Part shown: one piece after another, positions 36,890 through 46,213 of the stretch
Layout: the number at the start of each line of letters is the position of its first letter
How positions within the stretch are numbered: the stretch's first letter is position 1
Origin: Bacteroidota bacterium
Lineage (GTDB): Bacteria > Bacteroidota > Bacteroidia > Bacteroidales > NBLH01
Length of the DNA: 64,000 nt
Direction of reading: 5' to 3'
Assembly (NCBI GenBank): GCA_025361565.1
Contig: JANYKN010000156.1
Location: 1 to 64,000 of the forward strand
The notes under the pieces: generated by a model
What the model saw: the letters and a program-made list of their open reading frames with translations, nothing else
Database searches by the model: none
Told to the model about the DNA's origin: nothing
Made by a program: the position numbers and the translations under genes

Positions 36890-37966
36890 CTATTCCAGAA
36901 TTACAATATCTTTTAATAAATCTGCACTTAAACATGAATGAATGGGGAGTACACCAATCAAATCGCCTGTTTTTACTTTTGCAAGATCGCTTTCTTCCAT
37001 AGAAATTATCCCATGTTCCTGCGAAATGTTTTTTAAATATGCTCCGGATATGGACTTCCCCCAACATTTGTCATCTAAATAAACAATTGAGCCAAAGTTT
37101 TTATTGTTATGAATATCAATAATATACTCTTTTGAAAAATGTACAGCTCCACCATAAATTAAGATTTCATTTCTCGAAGTATACTTGTCTATAACCGGAC
37201 AAGCGACAGCAACTGAAATTTGTTCTTCCAGACATGCACCCAATTTTTGTTGGGTCAAATCATGGTACACAAAATTTCCTGGACGTATCTCATCCACATT
37301 TTCAAATTGCTTAATTAAACTGCATGAAGGCGTATCTCCTATCGAAATCAATAAATCAGGATTATCATGAATGTAATCTACTTTAAGTTGATTTAAGATA
37401 GAAACACCAGATTTATATATGTTTATGATTTCATTTTCATCTTTTGCCTGATAAGTATTTCCAAAATGCGAGATAAATCCTTTGAAACTTATGTTTCTAT
37501 TAGTTTTCAAAACGCTTATCATTTTATCGATTGTTTTGGTGTCTGATATCTGCAAACCAGAACGATGATAACCTGTATCGATTTTAATAAAAACACCAAG
37601 TGGATAACTGTTATTTCTTGAAATAAAATCCGCATGGATTTGTGAACTAGCTAAAACATTTAGTGAAATAGATTTGGCAAGTATTTCAATATCAATAAAT
37701 TCCCTTATATTTATAGGAAACGCTATGGTAATATCTTTCCATCCAACGGATGCAAAATATTTTGCCATACTTACCGAAGAAACTGTAATTTTTGAAATCC
37801 CTTCCTTTCTATACCAATCAGCAACTATTGAAGATTGATGGGTTTTAAAATGTGGACGAAAAATGACATGACTTTCATCCGCTTTTTGTTTCATCAAACG
37901 GATATTTTTTAATGCTTTCGATTTATCGATAATTAAACATGGTTTTTTAATATCGCTTAATTTCAT
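36890..37966 (-). CDS. D-threonine aldolase/D-serine dehydratase-like PLP enzyme
   Basis: A 358-residue fold-type III (alanine racemase-like) PLP enzyme of the DSD1/D-threonine aldolase family. The PLP lysine is Lys41 in RPHFKTH. The metal-binding His and Cys of the C-terminal beta domain are His343 and Cys345 (PIHSC), the pair that binds Mn2+ or Zn2+ in this family. FIKIDTGYHRSG and the Gly-rich RPGNFVYHD support the call. Family members split D-threonine to glycine and acetaldehyde or dehydrate D-serine; I cannot tell which applies here. The start overlaps the SdiA-regulated-like gene by 4 bases, so the two are translated together. Confidence 0.88.
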   Translation of the reverse strand: MKLSDIKKPCLIIDKSKALKNIRLMKQKADESHVIFRPHFKTHQSSIVADWYRKEGISKITVSSVSMAKYFASVGWKDITIAFPINIREFIDIEILAKSISLNVLASSQIHADFISRNNSYPLGVFIKIDTGYHRSGLQISDTKTIDKMISVLKTNRNISFKGFISHFGNTYQAKDENEIINIYKSGVSILNQLKVDYIHDNPDLLISIGDTPSCSLIKQFENVDEIRPGNFVYHDLTQQKLGACLEEQISVAVACPVIDKYTSRNEILIYGGAVHFSKEYIIDIHNNKNFGSIVYLDDKCWGKSISGAYLKNISQEHGIISMEESDLAKVKTGDLIGVLPIHSCLSADLLKDIVILE

Positions 37967-38874
37967 AAAGAATTAAATAATAAGATATTAGCACTTTTTT
38001 CTTTGCCTTCATTTGAAATAAATAATGTTTTTCCGTCTGGACTGAAACAGATTCCTTCTGGCTGTTTGAATAATTTATGATTAAGTTGTACTAAATTTAC
38101 TATTTCATTATTCCGATCAATTACTAGAAGGAGCTTTCCTACAGATGATAAGATATAGAATTCACCAGTTAATGGGTGAATTGCAATTCCAGAAGGCATA
38201 AACTGCTCTATTCCATACTTTTCTCTTAGCATTCCAGATTTGATGGTTATAAATGGTTTTTCTATTAGTGTTTTAGTAGTCAGGTCAAATTGATAAACGC
38301 ATTTGTCATATTCATTTATTTCGTTTGGATTGACTAAGTATGGTTTATTTTTGCAAGCAATTAACAATGAGTTTGTTATTGGGTCAAAACCGAGGCCTTC
38401 CGTATTATTTTTTGAGGACAAAGCAGTCTTATACTTAAATTGTTTGGCATTTTTTTGTTTGAAATTTTGATGTTCAGTTATCGTTCCATTGCTTTTTAGA
38501 ATGTACAGGTCCTTGCCAACCATCTCAATTCCTTCATAATCACCTTTTTCGTTAGATATGATGTGTTCTACTATCTTTTCTGTTTGGCAGTCAACTATAT
38601 ATATATCTGCACTTTCATCTTCATTACAAATTACCTGACTATCCTTAAAAAAAGTAAGTGATGAAATTTCACGAAGTTCCTCTGGCAGTTTTATTATTTT
38701 GTTTGGCTTATTTATATCAAATGGAAGTTTTATTTTTTCTAAGAATGAGCCATTATGACTTTCAGTTTTCAAATTTTTCTTATTGGTATCTTTACAGAAT
38801 ATAAATAGTAGAGACAAACAAAAAATAGCAAGTAGATAAGTTGTGGGATAGTACTTAGGTCTTTTATATTTCAT
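37963..38874 (-). CDS. SdiA-regulated-like lipoprotein (beta-propeller)
   Basis: A 303-residue protein with an N-terminal hydrophobic segment ending in a lipobox (FIFCK, Cys27). The rest resembles the SdiA-regulated domain, a beta-propeller whose blades appear here as ISSLTFFKDSQVICNEDE, GDYEGIEMVGKDLYILKSNG, NTEGLGFDPITNSLLIACK and PEGICFSPDGKTLFISNEG. It should sit in the outer or inner membrane facing the periplasm. Function is unknown; relatives often bind ligands or act as lactonase-like proteins. It is the first gene of a two-gene operon with the D-threonine aldolase-like enzyme (ATGA overlap). Confidence 0.8.
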   Translation of the reverse strand: MKYKRPKYYPTTYLLAIFCLSLLFIFCKDTNKKNLKTESHNGSFLEKIKLPFDINKPNKIIKLPEELREISSLTFFKDSQVICNEDESADIYIVDCQTEKIVEHIISNEKGDYEGIEMVGKDLYILKSNGTITEHQNFKQKNAKQFKYKTALSSKNNTEGLGFDPITNSLLIACKNKPYLVNPNEINEYDKCVYQFDLTTKTLIEKPFITIKSGMLREKYGIEQFMPSGIAIHPLTGEFYILSSVGKLLLVIDRNNEIVNLVQLNHKLFKQPEGICFSPDGKTLFISNEGKEKSANILLFNSL

Positions 38875-39643
38875 ATGTATTTATTTTATTTTTACTTTGT
38901 TAGTAAACCTCTTTAGGCAAAGTAATATATGAATATTTAGCTAAGGATTTACACCTAATTATTTTTAAAAGCTGAAATTTTACATAAATATTAAAATTGT
39001 AAATATCAAGTTGTCAATATAATATATAAACTAATGTAAAGTTATAGTGTAATTTAGTTATGTAAAATAGTAAAATATTAAAGTTTAATTGAAAATTGAA
39101 ATAATTTTGAATTATTTTAATTTTAAATAATTAATTTAATGCATTGAATATCAATGATATAATTATTTTAAATGCAAAATTATTGAATTATTATAGAAAA
39201 AAGCAAAAAACATTAATATTGTCTAATATTGTATACCTAATGTAAATTATTATGTATGCCTACTGTTTTTTTTTAATCAAAGTTACAAGAATAAAATTGG
39301 ATATTTTCGAGAATTGATTTTCATTATTTATTTATTTGAAATTATTTGAAAATAATAGAGTCAGAAGTAATCTTATATTTACTTAAATTCTTACTTTAGT
39401 CAGTATATTTATAATTCAGTATATTAATAATATACGATATTTAAATTTCTTATATCTAATTTATTTAGGATCTAGTTATAAATAAAAAAAAGTCCTCATA
39501 TTTGGAAAGACATTTGTGAAGCTATATAAGTTTTATTGTTTCTGCCTTAGTTTAAATTTATTTTTAAATCAGTCAATTATGTTAGAAAATATTATCTTAT
39601 CTTTGAAATTCAATAATACATATAGGTAAAATTCAGTTATATT
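38875..39643. other. long AT-rich divergent intergenic region
   Basis: These 769 bases separate a minus-strand lipoprotein gene from a plus-strand redox gene. The region is dense in A and T, with no open frame that looks coding. I see no terminator, tRNA or clear operator. A TATTGTATAC occurs at 39227-39236 and recurs at a few other places. Promoters for both flanking genes should lie here, but none stands out. Confidence 0.4.
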
Positions 39644-40957
39644 ATGATTTCAAAGAGTATTTTTATCGTCCTGCTAATAAGTGCACTTCTATTATTTTAT
39701 CGAAATGCGAGTACTATTATAAAAAATATTCGATTGGGCAAAAAACTCCCAATAAACGACAATAAATTGCTGCGTTGGAAAACAATGTTCTTGGTTGCTA
39801 TTGGTCAGTCAAAAATTAGCAAAAGGCCAATTGCTGGAATTCTGCATATTATTGTTTATGTTGGATTTATCATTGTTAATGTAGAAATGATTGAAATTGT
39901 TTATGATGGAATAGCAGGTACGCATAGGATTTTGAGTTTTCTTCCATTTTATAGTGTTCTAATATCCATATTAGAAGTTCTCGCCGTCCTTGTGATTCTT
40001 GCATGCACTGTATTTTTGTTTCGTCGGAATATTCTAAAAATTAAGAGGTTTCAATTAATCGAATTAACTCGCTGGCCTAGGTTGGATGCAAATATTATCC
40101 TGTTTACTGAAATTATATTGATGTTTGCCTTTTTAAGTATGAATACATCAGATACTATCCTTCAGGCAGCTGAATTTGGGACAAAGTCCTTATCAGGCCC
40201 ATTTTTAATTAGTAATCTATTAACTCCTGTATTATCTTCCTTTGGTCCCGAAACATTAATGCTTATCGAGCGCTCGGCATGGTGGATTCATATTGTCGGA
40301 ATTTTTGCTTTTTTAAATTATATTCCATATTCTAAACATTTTCATATAATACTGGCTTTTCCAAATGTATATTATTCCAAGTTAAAGCCACTAGCTTATA
40401 TTTCAAATATGGAATCAATTACCCATGAAGTTAAGATCGCTATGGGATTGGAAACTGACCAAAGATTGCAAAATGAAGTGCCAAATACATTTGGGGCCCA
40501 GGATGTGAAAGATTTATCCTGGAAATCTCTTATGGATGCTTATTCTTGTACTGAATGTGGACGTTGTACATCAGTTTGTCCTGCAAATTTGACCGGTAAA
40601 AAGCTTTCACCTAGGAAAATTGTAATGGATACACGAGATCGTCTTGAGGAAATTGGAGCTAAAATGCGAAAACAAGGCAAGGATTTTTCTGATAGTAAAA
40701 CATTGTTAACCAATTATATCACTACTGAAGAAGTTTGGGCTTGCACAACCTGTAATGCATGCACATATGAATGTCCGGTCAATATTGATCCACTTTCAAT
40801 AATAATTGAATTGAGACGATATATTTTCATGGAGAAGGCTGCTGCGCCGTCATCTTTAAATGCCATGTCAGTTAATATCGAAAATAATGGCGCTCCATGG
40901 CAGTATTCTGCTGCTGACAGATATAATTGGGCTTTGGGGTTGGATCTCACTATTTAA
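39644..40957 (+). CDS. membrane (Fe-S) protein: NarI-like membrane domain fused to two 4Fe-4S ferredoxin motifs
   Basis: A 437-residue membrane protein. The first 250 residues contain five or six membrane segments. Histidines in HIIVYVGF and WWIHIVGIFAFLNYIPYSKH are suitable for haem b, as in NarI/HmcC-type subunits. The second part is soluble, with two CxxCxxCxxxCP clusters near residues 300-312 (CTECGRCTSVCP) and 366-378 (CTTCNACTYECP). It should carry electrons between the quinone pool and the cytoplasmic partner encoded 66 bases downstream. Together they resemble a heterodisulfide-reductase-like menaquinone redox pair found in many Bacteroidota; the electron donor or acceptor is not known. 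Confidence 0.85.
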   Translation: MISKSIFIVLLISALLLFYRNASTIIKNIRLGKKLPINDNKLLRWKTMFLVAIGQSKISKRPIAGILHIIVYVGFIIVNVEMIEIVYDGIAGTHRILSFLPFYSVLISILEVLAVLVILACTVFLFRRNILKIKRFQLIELTRWPRLDANIILFTEIILMFAFLSMNTSDTILQAAEFGTKSLSGPFLISNLLTPVLSSFGPETLMLIERSAWWIHIVGIFAFLNYIPYSKHFHIILAFPNVYYSKLKPLAYISNMESITHEVKIAMGLETDQRLQNEVPNTFGAQDVKDLSWKSLMDAYSCTECGRCTSVCPANLTGKKLSPRKIVMDTRDRLEEIGAKMRKQGKDFSDSKTLLTNYITTEEVWACTTCNACTYECPVNIDPLSIIIELRRYIFMEKAAAPSSLNAMSVNIENNGAPWQYSAADRYNWALGLDLTI

Positions 40958-41023
40958 TTTAGATAAATCTATTATATTATTGAAGATTAATCATATAAGA
41001 TAATTTAATTTTTCTTTTAGAAG

Positions 41024-41821
41024 ATGGAAGATAATAAATCAATCAAAATACCTACTTTTTCTGAGTTGGCCGCCGAGAATAAACAAGCTGAATTTTTGTT
41101 CTGGGTAGGTTCTGCTGGAAGTTACGATGATAGAGCTAAAAAAATTACAAGGGCTTTTGCTAAGATTCTAACATTTTGCGAAATTAATTTTGCGGTATTA
41201 GGTACTGAAGAATCTGATTCTGGAGACGTTGCACGCAGAGCAGGTAATGAGTTTCTTTTTCAGATGCAGGCTATGCAAAACATCGAAACTTTAAAAATGT
41301 ACCATGTTACAAAAATTATTACATGTGATCCACATGATTATAATACTTTGAAAAATGAATATTCTGATTTAGGTGGTAATTATGAAGTTATGCATCATAC
41401 AGAATTCTTATACCAACTAATTAAATCCGGAAAATTAAAAATCGAGAATAATATTCTAAAAGATAAAGTCATAACATACCACGATCCTTGCTATTTAGGA
41501 AGAGGAAATGGAATATTTTTAGAGCCAAGATTTATATTGCAAACAATATCGTTAAAATTACCTGAAATGAAGCGAAATAAGCAACGATCTCTCTGTTGTG
41601 GTGCTGGTGGCGCTCAAATGTTCAAGGAGGCCGAAGAAGGTCAATTAGAGGTCTATACATTGAGAACTAATGATGCCCTTGAGGTCAATCCAGATATTAT
41701 TGCTACAGCTTGCCCTTTTTGCATGACCATGTTGACTGATGGTGTTAAAATGCAGGAAAAGCAGCAAGAAATTGAAGTCTTGGATATTGCAGAGTTAATG
41801 GTCAGAGCTCTTGGAATTTAG
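41024..41821 (+). CDS. CCG-domain (Fe-S) protein, heterodisulfide reductase subunit B-like
   Basis: A 265-residue soluble protein with two CCG-type halves. The second half is intact: DPCYLGRGNGI, then LCCGAGGAQMF, then ACPFCMTML, enough to bind the non-cubane or 4Fe-4S cluster of HdrB-like proteins. The first half is degenerate. VGSAGSYDDR replaces the first Cys motif and TCDPHDYNTLKNEY replaces the CPHCxxTLKNEY motif, so only one cluster is likely. It is co-transcribed with the membrane Fe-S gene. The redox partner is not known; in relatives the pair is thought to join menaquinone to a cytoplasmic carrier. Confidence 0.85.
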   Translation: MEDNKSIKIPTFSELAAENKQAEFLFWVGSAGSYDDRAKKITRAFAKILTFCEINFAVLGTEESDSGDVARRAGNEFLFQMQAMQNIETLKMYHVTKIITCDPHDYNTLKNEYSDLGGNYEVMHHTEFLYQLIKSGKLKIENNILKDKVITYHDPCYLGRGNGIFLEPRFILQTISLKLPEMKRNKQRSLCCGAGGAQMFKEAEEGQLEVYTLRTNDALEVNPDIIATACPFCMTMLTDGVKMQEKQQEIEVLDIAELMVRALGI

Positions 41822-42563
41822 AATTTATTTATCTTTATATTGCAAATAAGACTCCGTTTATAAAAAACAGAAAATTAATATTTTAAAAATTGAAATTATT
41901 CATCCCTATATACAATAAACTTTAGAAGAAAGATTATTGTAAGTGGCTGCCAGAATATGAGATGGAATAACATTTTTATTATAAAAGAAGTAGAATCCTG
42001 ATATTTTTTTTTAATAAGTGATTTTAAATTCTTCTTTTTCACCAAACGCCTGTTTTTTTAACTTCAATTGATATAAATCTGAATTTTTATTAATATCCTG
42101 AAAATATTGTATTTCCTCAGAAATTGCAAAAAACGATGAAATAAGTCACTTACTCTTGATTTTTGTAAAAATCAATATCTGTCAATTAAACGATTCTAAT
42201 AGTACAAATTTTATTATTTCATGTAAAAAATATTGTATACGATGCAAGTTTTTCTGTAAATATTTATTAAAACCCATAGTAAATTCGGTATTACAAAAAG
42301 TACATTGCATTTAGAATAATGCTTAACATATTTAGTATAAGCTGCTTAATTAAAAATAACGTTAAGTATTTGATATTCAATGATATAATATTTTATAAAA
42401 TTTTTTTTAGTTTTTTTTTGCCTTTTAAAAAATTGACTCATAGCACGATATCAAATTTCTTTAAAAATCAAGCATTTTTGCATTTTGTTTTCATTTTTTT
42501 TTTCATCACTTTTAGGCTGTGAAATAACCCCCTATTGTAAATTTTTAAAATACGAATTGTTAA
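41822..42563. other. long AT-rich region upstream of dnaA
   Basis: These 742 bases have no coding sequence. A 67-codon open frame at 42319-42522 is Phe/Ile/Lys-rich and not convincing. I looked for DnaA boxes (TTATCCACA and close variants) and found none, so I do not call an origin here. TATTGTATAC occurs at 42231-42240. The dnaA promoter and leader must lie in the right part. Confidence 0.4.
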
Positions 42564-43991
42564 ATGAACAAAGATCACAATGTTGTTTGGAATAACTGTC
42601 TCTCTATTATTCGGGATAATATACCGGCCGTAAGCTTTATCACCTGGTTTAGGCCTATCATTCCCCTTAGTTTAGAAAGAAATGTGTTAACTATTCAGGT
42701 TCCAAGTGCATTTTTTTATGAATATCTTGAAGAACATTTCATAGATATTATGAAAAAAACACTTAGGAAGGAACTTGGACAAGATGCTATGTTGGAGTAT
42801 AATATCGTAATGGACAGAACCTCTGTTAATGCGAAACCTTACACCGTGAAACTACCTGCTAAGGAAGGTACTAAGTTGACTAATCAACCTGTTTCTCTTC
42901 CTTTGATGACTGACCAACCTATTAAGAACCCGTTTATTATTCCGGGTATTAAAAAGGTTCATGTTAACCCTCAATTAAATGCTGCGTGTACCTTTAACAA
43001 CTTTGTTGAAGGCGATTGCAACAGACTTGCACGTTCTGCAGGATATGCTGTAGCTAACAGTCCTGGAAAAACAGCTTTTAACCCGCTATTTATTTATGGT
43101 GGAACTGGATTGGGAAAAACACATTTATCCCAAGCAATTGGAATTGAAGTGAAAAACCGTTATCCTGAAAAAACTGTTTTGTATGTGTCAGCAAACAAAT
43201 TTATTACACAGTTTTCAGAAGCTACACGTAAAAATGAAAGAAATGACTTTCTCCATTTTTATCAAATGATTGATGTATTGATTATCGATGATGTACATGA
43301 GTTCGCAGGAAAGGAGAAATCACAGGACACTTTTTTCCACATTTTTAATCATTTACATCAAACCGGCAAACAGTTAATCTTAACTTCTGATAGGCCTCCT
43401 ATTGAGTTGACTGGTTTGTCAAAGCGTATCATTTCACGCTTTAAGTGGGGCTTATCAGCTGATTTGCAATCACCTGATTATAATACACGTCTTGCTATTT
43501 TAAAACAAAAGACTTATAATGATGGAATTGAATTGCCCGACGAAGTTATAGAGTATATTGCTTCAAGTATCAGTAGCAATATTCGCGAATTGGAAGGTGC
43601 ATTAATTACATTATTGGCTCAATCTACATTAAACAAGAAAACCATTACTCCGGATTTAGCCAGGAATATTATCGATAAGCAGGTAAAGCATACAAAACGC
43701 GAAATTACCCTCGATTATATTCAAAAAGTTGTATGTGATTATTTTGATATGAATGTTGATGTGCTGCAATCAAAAACCCGTAAGCGCGAAATAGTTCAAG
43801 CAAGGCAAATTGCCATGTATTTTTCTAAAAACCTTACATCATCTTCTTTATCTACCATTGGATCTGTGATTGGGGGAAAAGATCATGCAACTGTGCTGCA
43901 CGCATACAAAACTGTAAATAACTTATCCGAAACCAATAAAGAATTTAAAAGCTATATTGCTGATATCGAAAAAAAGTTGAAAGTTTATTAG
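42564..43991 (+). CDS. dnaA: chromosomal replication initiator protein DnaA
   Basis: A 475-residue initiator with all four domains. The N-terminal domain (VVWNNCLSIIRDNIPAVSF) is followed by a linker and then an AAA+ domain starting at NPQLNAACTFNNFVEGDCN. Walker A GGTGLGKTH lies near residues 179-187 and Walker B LIIDDVHEF follows. The C-terminal DNA-binding helix-turn-helix has the signature GGKDHATVLHAYKTV. It melts the origin and loads DnaB, and also acts as a transcription factor. The gene stands alone; dnaN, recF and other usual neighbours are not near, so the origin need not be here. A strong hairpin terminator follows. Confidence 0.97.
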   Translation: MNKDHNVVWNNCLSIIRDNIPAVSFITWFRPIIPLSLERNVLTIQVPSAFFYEYLEEHFIDIMKKTLRKELGQDAMLEYNIVMDRTSVNAKPYTVKLPAKEGTKLTNQPVSLPLMTDQPIKNPFIIPGIKKVHVNPQLNAACTFNNFVEGDCNRLARSAGYAVANSPGKTAFNPLFIYGGTGLGKTHLSQAIGIEVKNRYPEKTVLYVSANKFITQFSEATRKNERNDFLHFYQMIDVLIIDDVHEFAGKEKSQDTFFHIFNHLHQTGKQLILTSDRPPIELTGLSKRIISRFKWGLSADLQSPDYNTRLAILKQKTYNDGIELPDEVIEYIASSISSNIRELEGALITLLAQSTLNKKTITPDLARNIIDKQVKHTKREITLDYIQKVVCDYFDMNVDVLQSKTRKREIVQARQIAMYFSKNLTSSSLSTIGSVIGGKDHATVLHAYKTVNNLSETNKEFKSYIADIEKKLKVY

Positions 43992-44014
43992 ACTGACCAA
44001 TTTTTTAAAACAAT

Positions 44015-44064
44015 TTGCCCATAGAATCATTAAATTTTAGCTTTGATTTTATGGGCAATTTCTT
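44015..44064 (+). terminator. rho-independent terminator of dnaA
   Basis: A 15-bp stem with one mismatch (TTGCCCATAGAATCA at 44015-44029, right arm 44044-44058) is followed by TTTCTTTT. It lies 24 bases after the dnaA stop and also separates it from the convergent gene. Confidence 0.8.
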
Positions 44065-44092
44065 TTCTATCTGATGGGAATTTACTTCATTT

Positions 44093-45259
44093 TTAAAGTA
44101 AAGCTAGTATTAAGGCAGTTAATAAAGCAACCAATCCAACTCCCGAACAACCTTTTGTACAACCATCCATTTTAGTATTGCTGCTGGTATTTGTGTTCTC
44201 ATTAATTGTGTTTGTATTGGAGTTTTCAATAGTTGGTGGATTATTTGTGTCATTGCTTTGGTAATATGAACTATTTCCAACTGTTTTCAGATTAAAATTT
44301 TCGGAATCAATTCTTTCTCTATCTAGATTTTGCAGGTAAATATTAAGATTATTAAGTTGATCCGGAACCTCCTCGTTTGCGCTAAACTTAATTGTGTATG
44401 TCCTTATTTCGTTCGCATTAAGGTTATCTATCATGGTTAAAGGATCAAACTCAAGTCCATATATTGTCTCTTTGGGTTCAATTTTGATCAGTAGATCTTT
44501 CACTGGGGCAGCACCAAGGTTTGTAATTTGTATATTTAGGGAACCCGATTCGTTATATTTTATTTCATTTAAAGATCCGCTACCTTGATATTCAAGTTTG
44601 GTGATTTTTAGGTTTTGGGATTTTTCGGAATTTTCAGTTTCGCTTATGTTGGTAAGATTCTCAACAATGAAATAATCAATTTCAACCTGCATTGTTTCAT
44701 TTAATATAAATCCAATTCTATTTCCAAGTGTTGGAAGTTCTTTAAGGGCAGCAATATAGATTTCATTAATATAGAAACGAAGTACATGATTGATGCTTTC
44801 AATTTTTAAAATATTAGTGGAAAAATCCCATTTTTTTATGGCTGAGGAATAGGTCCATGGCATTAATTCGGTTTTATTTCCTTGCTCCCATTGAATAATT
44901 TTAAACTGACCGTTTCCAGATATTATAAACTCATATTCATTATTTGCATCTTGACTTCCCCATAGTAATCCATATCCATTATCATCTATACCTTTAATCT
45001 TTTGCATAGCTGCTGTTATAGTATAGTTAGTGCTCTGGATGTGAGGAACATCAATCGCACTTGTTATTGCTGTTCCTTCTTTTAAGCAAGAAAGTGCATA
45101 CTTTCCATCCTGGATTGTCATTTCTGAATTTTCATTTTTCTGAATTTCCCAGCGCATCATGTTGCTGTTGAAATTTTCATTTACAATCTTAACTGAAAAC
45201 TGACCAAAAGTTACATAGGATTGGAGGATTAATACTATAATTGCATAATTTTTTTTCAT
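44093..45259 (-). CDS. exported protein with lectin-like and CARDB-like domains and C-terminal membrane tail
   Basis: A 388-residue protein with a signal peptide (MKKNYAIIVLILQSYVTFGQ). Residues of about 25-200 look like a concanavalin A/LamG-type jelly roll (NENFNSNMMRWEIQKNENSE, IDYFIVENL). About 225-315 is a CARDB-like Ig domain (GSLNIQITNLGAAPVKDLLIKI). A Ser/Thr/Asn linker follows, then a short end DGCTKGCSGVGLVALLTALI that resembles a surface-anchoring tail: a Cys pair followed by a hydrophobic helix, but no charged end. Cell-surface attachment is inferred. It is on its own between dnaA and the SiaC gene, transcribed away from the latter. Confidence 0.72.
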   Translation of the reverse strand: MKKNYAIIVLILQSYVTFGQFSVKIVNENFNSNMMRWEIQKNENSEMTIQDGKYALSCLKEGTAITSAIDVPHIQSTNYTITAAMQKIKGIDDNGYGLLWGSQDANNEYEFIISGNGQFKIIQWEQGNKTELMPWTYSSAIKKWDFSTNILKIESINHVLRFYINEIYIAALKELPTLGNRIGFILNETMQVEIDYFIVENLTNISETENSEKSQNLKITKLEYQGSGSLNEIKYNESGSLNIQITNLGAAPVKDLLIKIEPKETIYGLEFDPLTMIDNLNANEIRTYTIKFSANEEVPDQLNNLNIYLQNLDRERIDSENFNLKTVGNSSYYQSNDTNNPPTIENSNTNTINENTNTSSNTKMDGCTKGCSGVGLVALLTALILALL

Positions 45260-45765
45260 AATTGAAGAGGTTTAGTGTTTTCTACTACGCTTTAAGATAT
45301 TTATTGATAATTTACCTGCAACGCTCATTTTCTTTTATTTTAGCTCAACTTTAAAATCAATTTCTAAATTGCAAAATTGCTTATTTTATTTAATACAGAT
45401 GCTATTTATTGCTTTATTTATGAATGATTTTTTAAATTATTGTTAGAACAATTATTTTTGAAAGCACTGGATGAATTTCACTCAAAGCAAGCTGAGTGTA
45501 AATTTGTAAAAAGAATATTATTTATTTTTTAAGATAACATGAAAACCACTTGAGCCATAAAAGCCAACTATTAAATGAATATGCTTTCAAATTTTATACA
45601 ATATAATTTATAAGATATATTTTAAATTATTATTGTCCAATAATAAATCATGGTATATTATTTGTCATATTTGCTTTACTAAATATTGCATTTGATAAGA
45701 AATCTAAATAAAAATTTGAAATTTTTTATTAAAAAAATATTACATTTGTAAATAAACCTGTAGTG
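45260..45765. other. divergent intergenic region before the siaC-like gene
   Basis: About 500 gene-free bases. A small inverted repeat CACTCA/TGAGTG lies near 45479-45498. The last part holds the promoter described separately. No other element is recognised. Confidence 0.4.
45715..45748 (+). promoter_or_regulatory. Bacteroidota-type promoter of the siaC-like gene
   Basis: TTTG at 45715-45718 (-33 type) and TACATTTG at 45741-45748 (-7 type, matching TAnnTTTG) are separated by 22 bases, close to the usual spacing. The gene start is 18 bases further on. Confidence 0.5.
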
Positions 45766-46140
45766 ATGGAAATCATTAGAATAGAAAAAACAAATAATAC
45801 TCCCAGTATATACATTGATGAAGCTAATTTACTTTGTCGAATTGTAGGATCTTCATTTCCTGAAGATGCATATGAAGTTTATCAACATGTAATTGATTGG
45901 CTAGGTAGAGTTAGTAAAGATAATAAATCAGAATTGGTTGTTGAGTTTGATTATGATTTTTTAAATTCTATTTCACACAAAAAAGTTTGGCAGATTCTTC
46001 ATGAGCTTAAGCAGCTATACAAAGCAGGTAAGCAAGTTAAAGTTATTTGGTACTATAATGAAAGTGATGAAGATATAATGGAAGCTGGTGAGGATCTGGC
46101 TGAATTAATGAATATCCCATTCGAGCTCATTTCCAAATAA
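45766..46140 (+). CDS. SiaC-like regulatory phosphoprotein (DUF1987)
   Basis: A 124-residue DUF1987/SiaC protein; the ATG at 45766 was chosen, as the codon before it is GTG. In SiaC the phosphorylated Thr68 lies in a conserved NTSSSK-type segment; here the matching stretch reads LNSISHK, so Ser68 replaces the Thr. In Pseudomonas, SiaC is phosphorylated by SiaB and dephosphorylated by SiaA, and unphosphorylated SiaC activates a diguanylate cyclase. No GGDEF gene is in this window. It is convergent with the SiaB-like gene, with 73 bases between the ends. Family assignment is good; output is unknown. Confidence 0.82.
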   Translation: MEIIRIEKTNNTPSIYIDEANLLCRIVGSSFPEDAYEVYQHVIDWLGRVSKDNKSELVVEFDYDFLNSISHKKVWQILHELKQLYKAGKQVKVIWYYNESDEDIMEAGEDLAELMNIPFELISK

Positions 46141-46213
46141 TTTTGGTAAAATATTTGTTTTAGCAATTGCAAAGCTCAAATTTTCAAATCAAAGTTACCT
46201 GATAGCAAATTAA

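Noticed and set aside
42319-42522. A 67-codon frame upstream of dnaA
   Set aside because: Composition is Phe/Ile/Lys-only as expected of random AT-rich DNA; no start signal or family.
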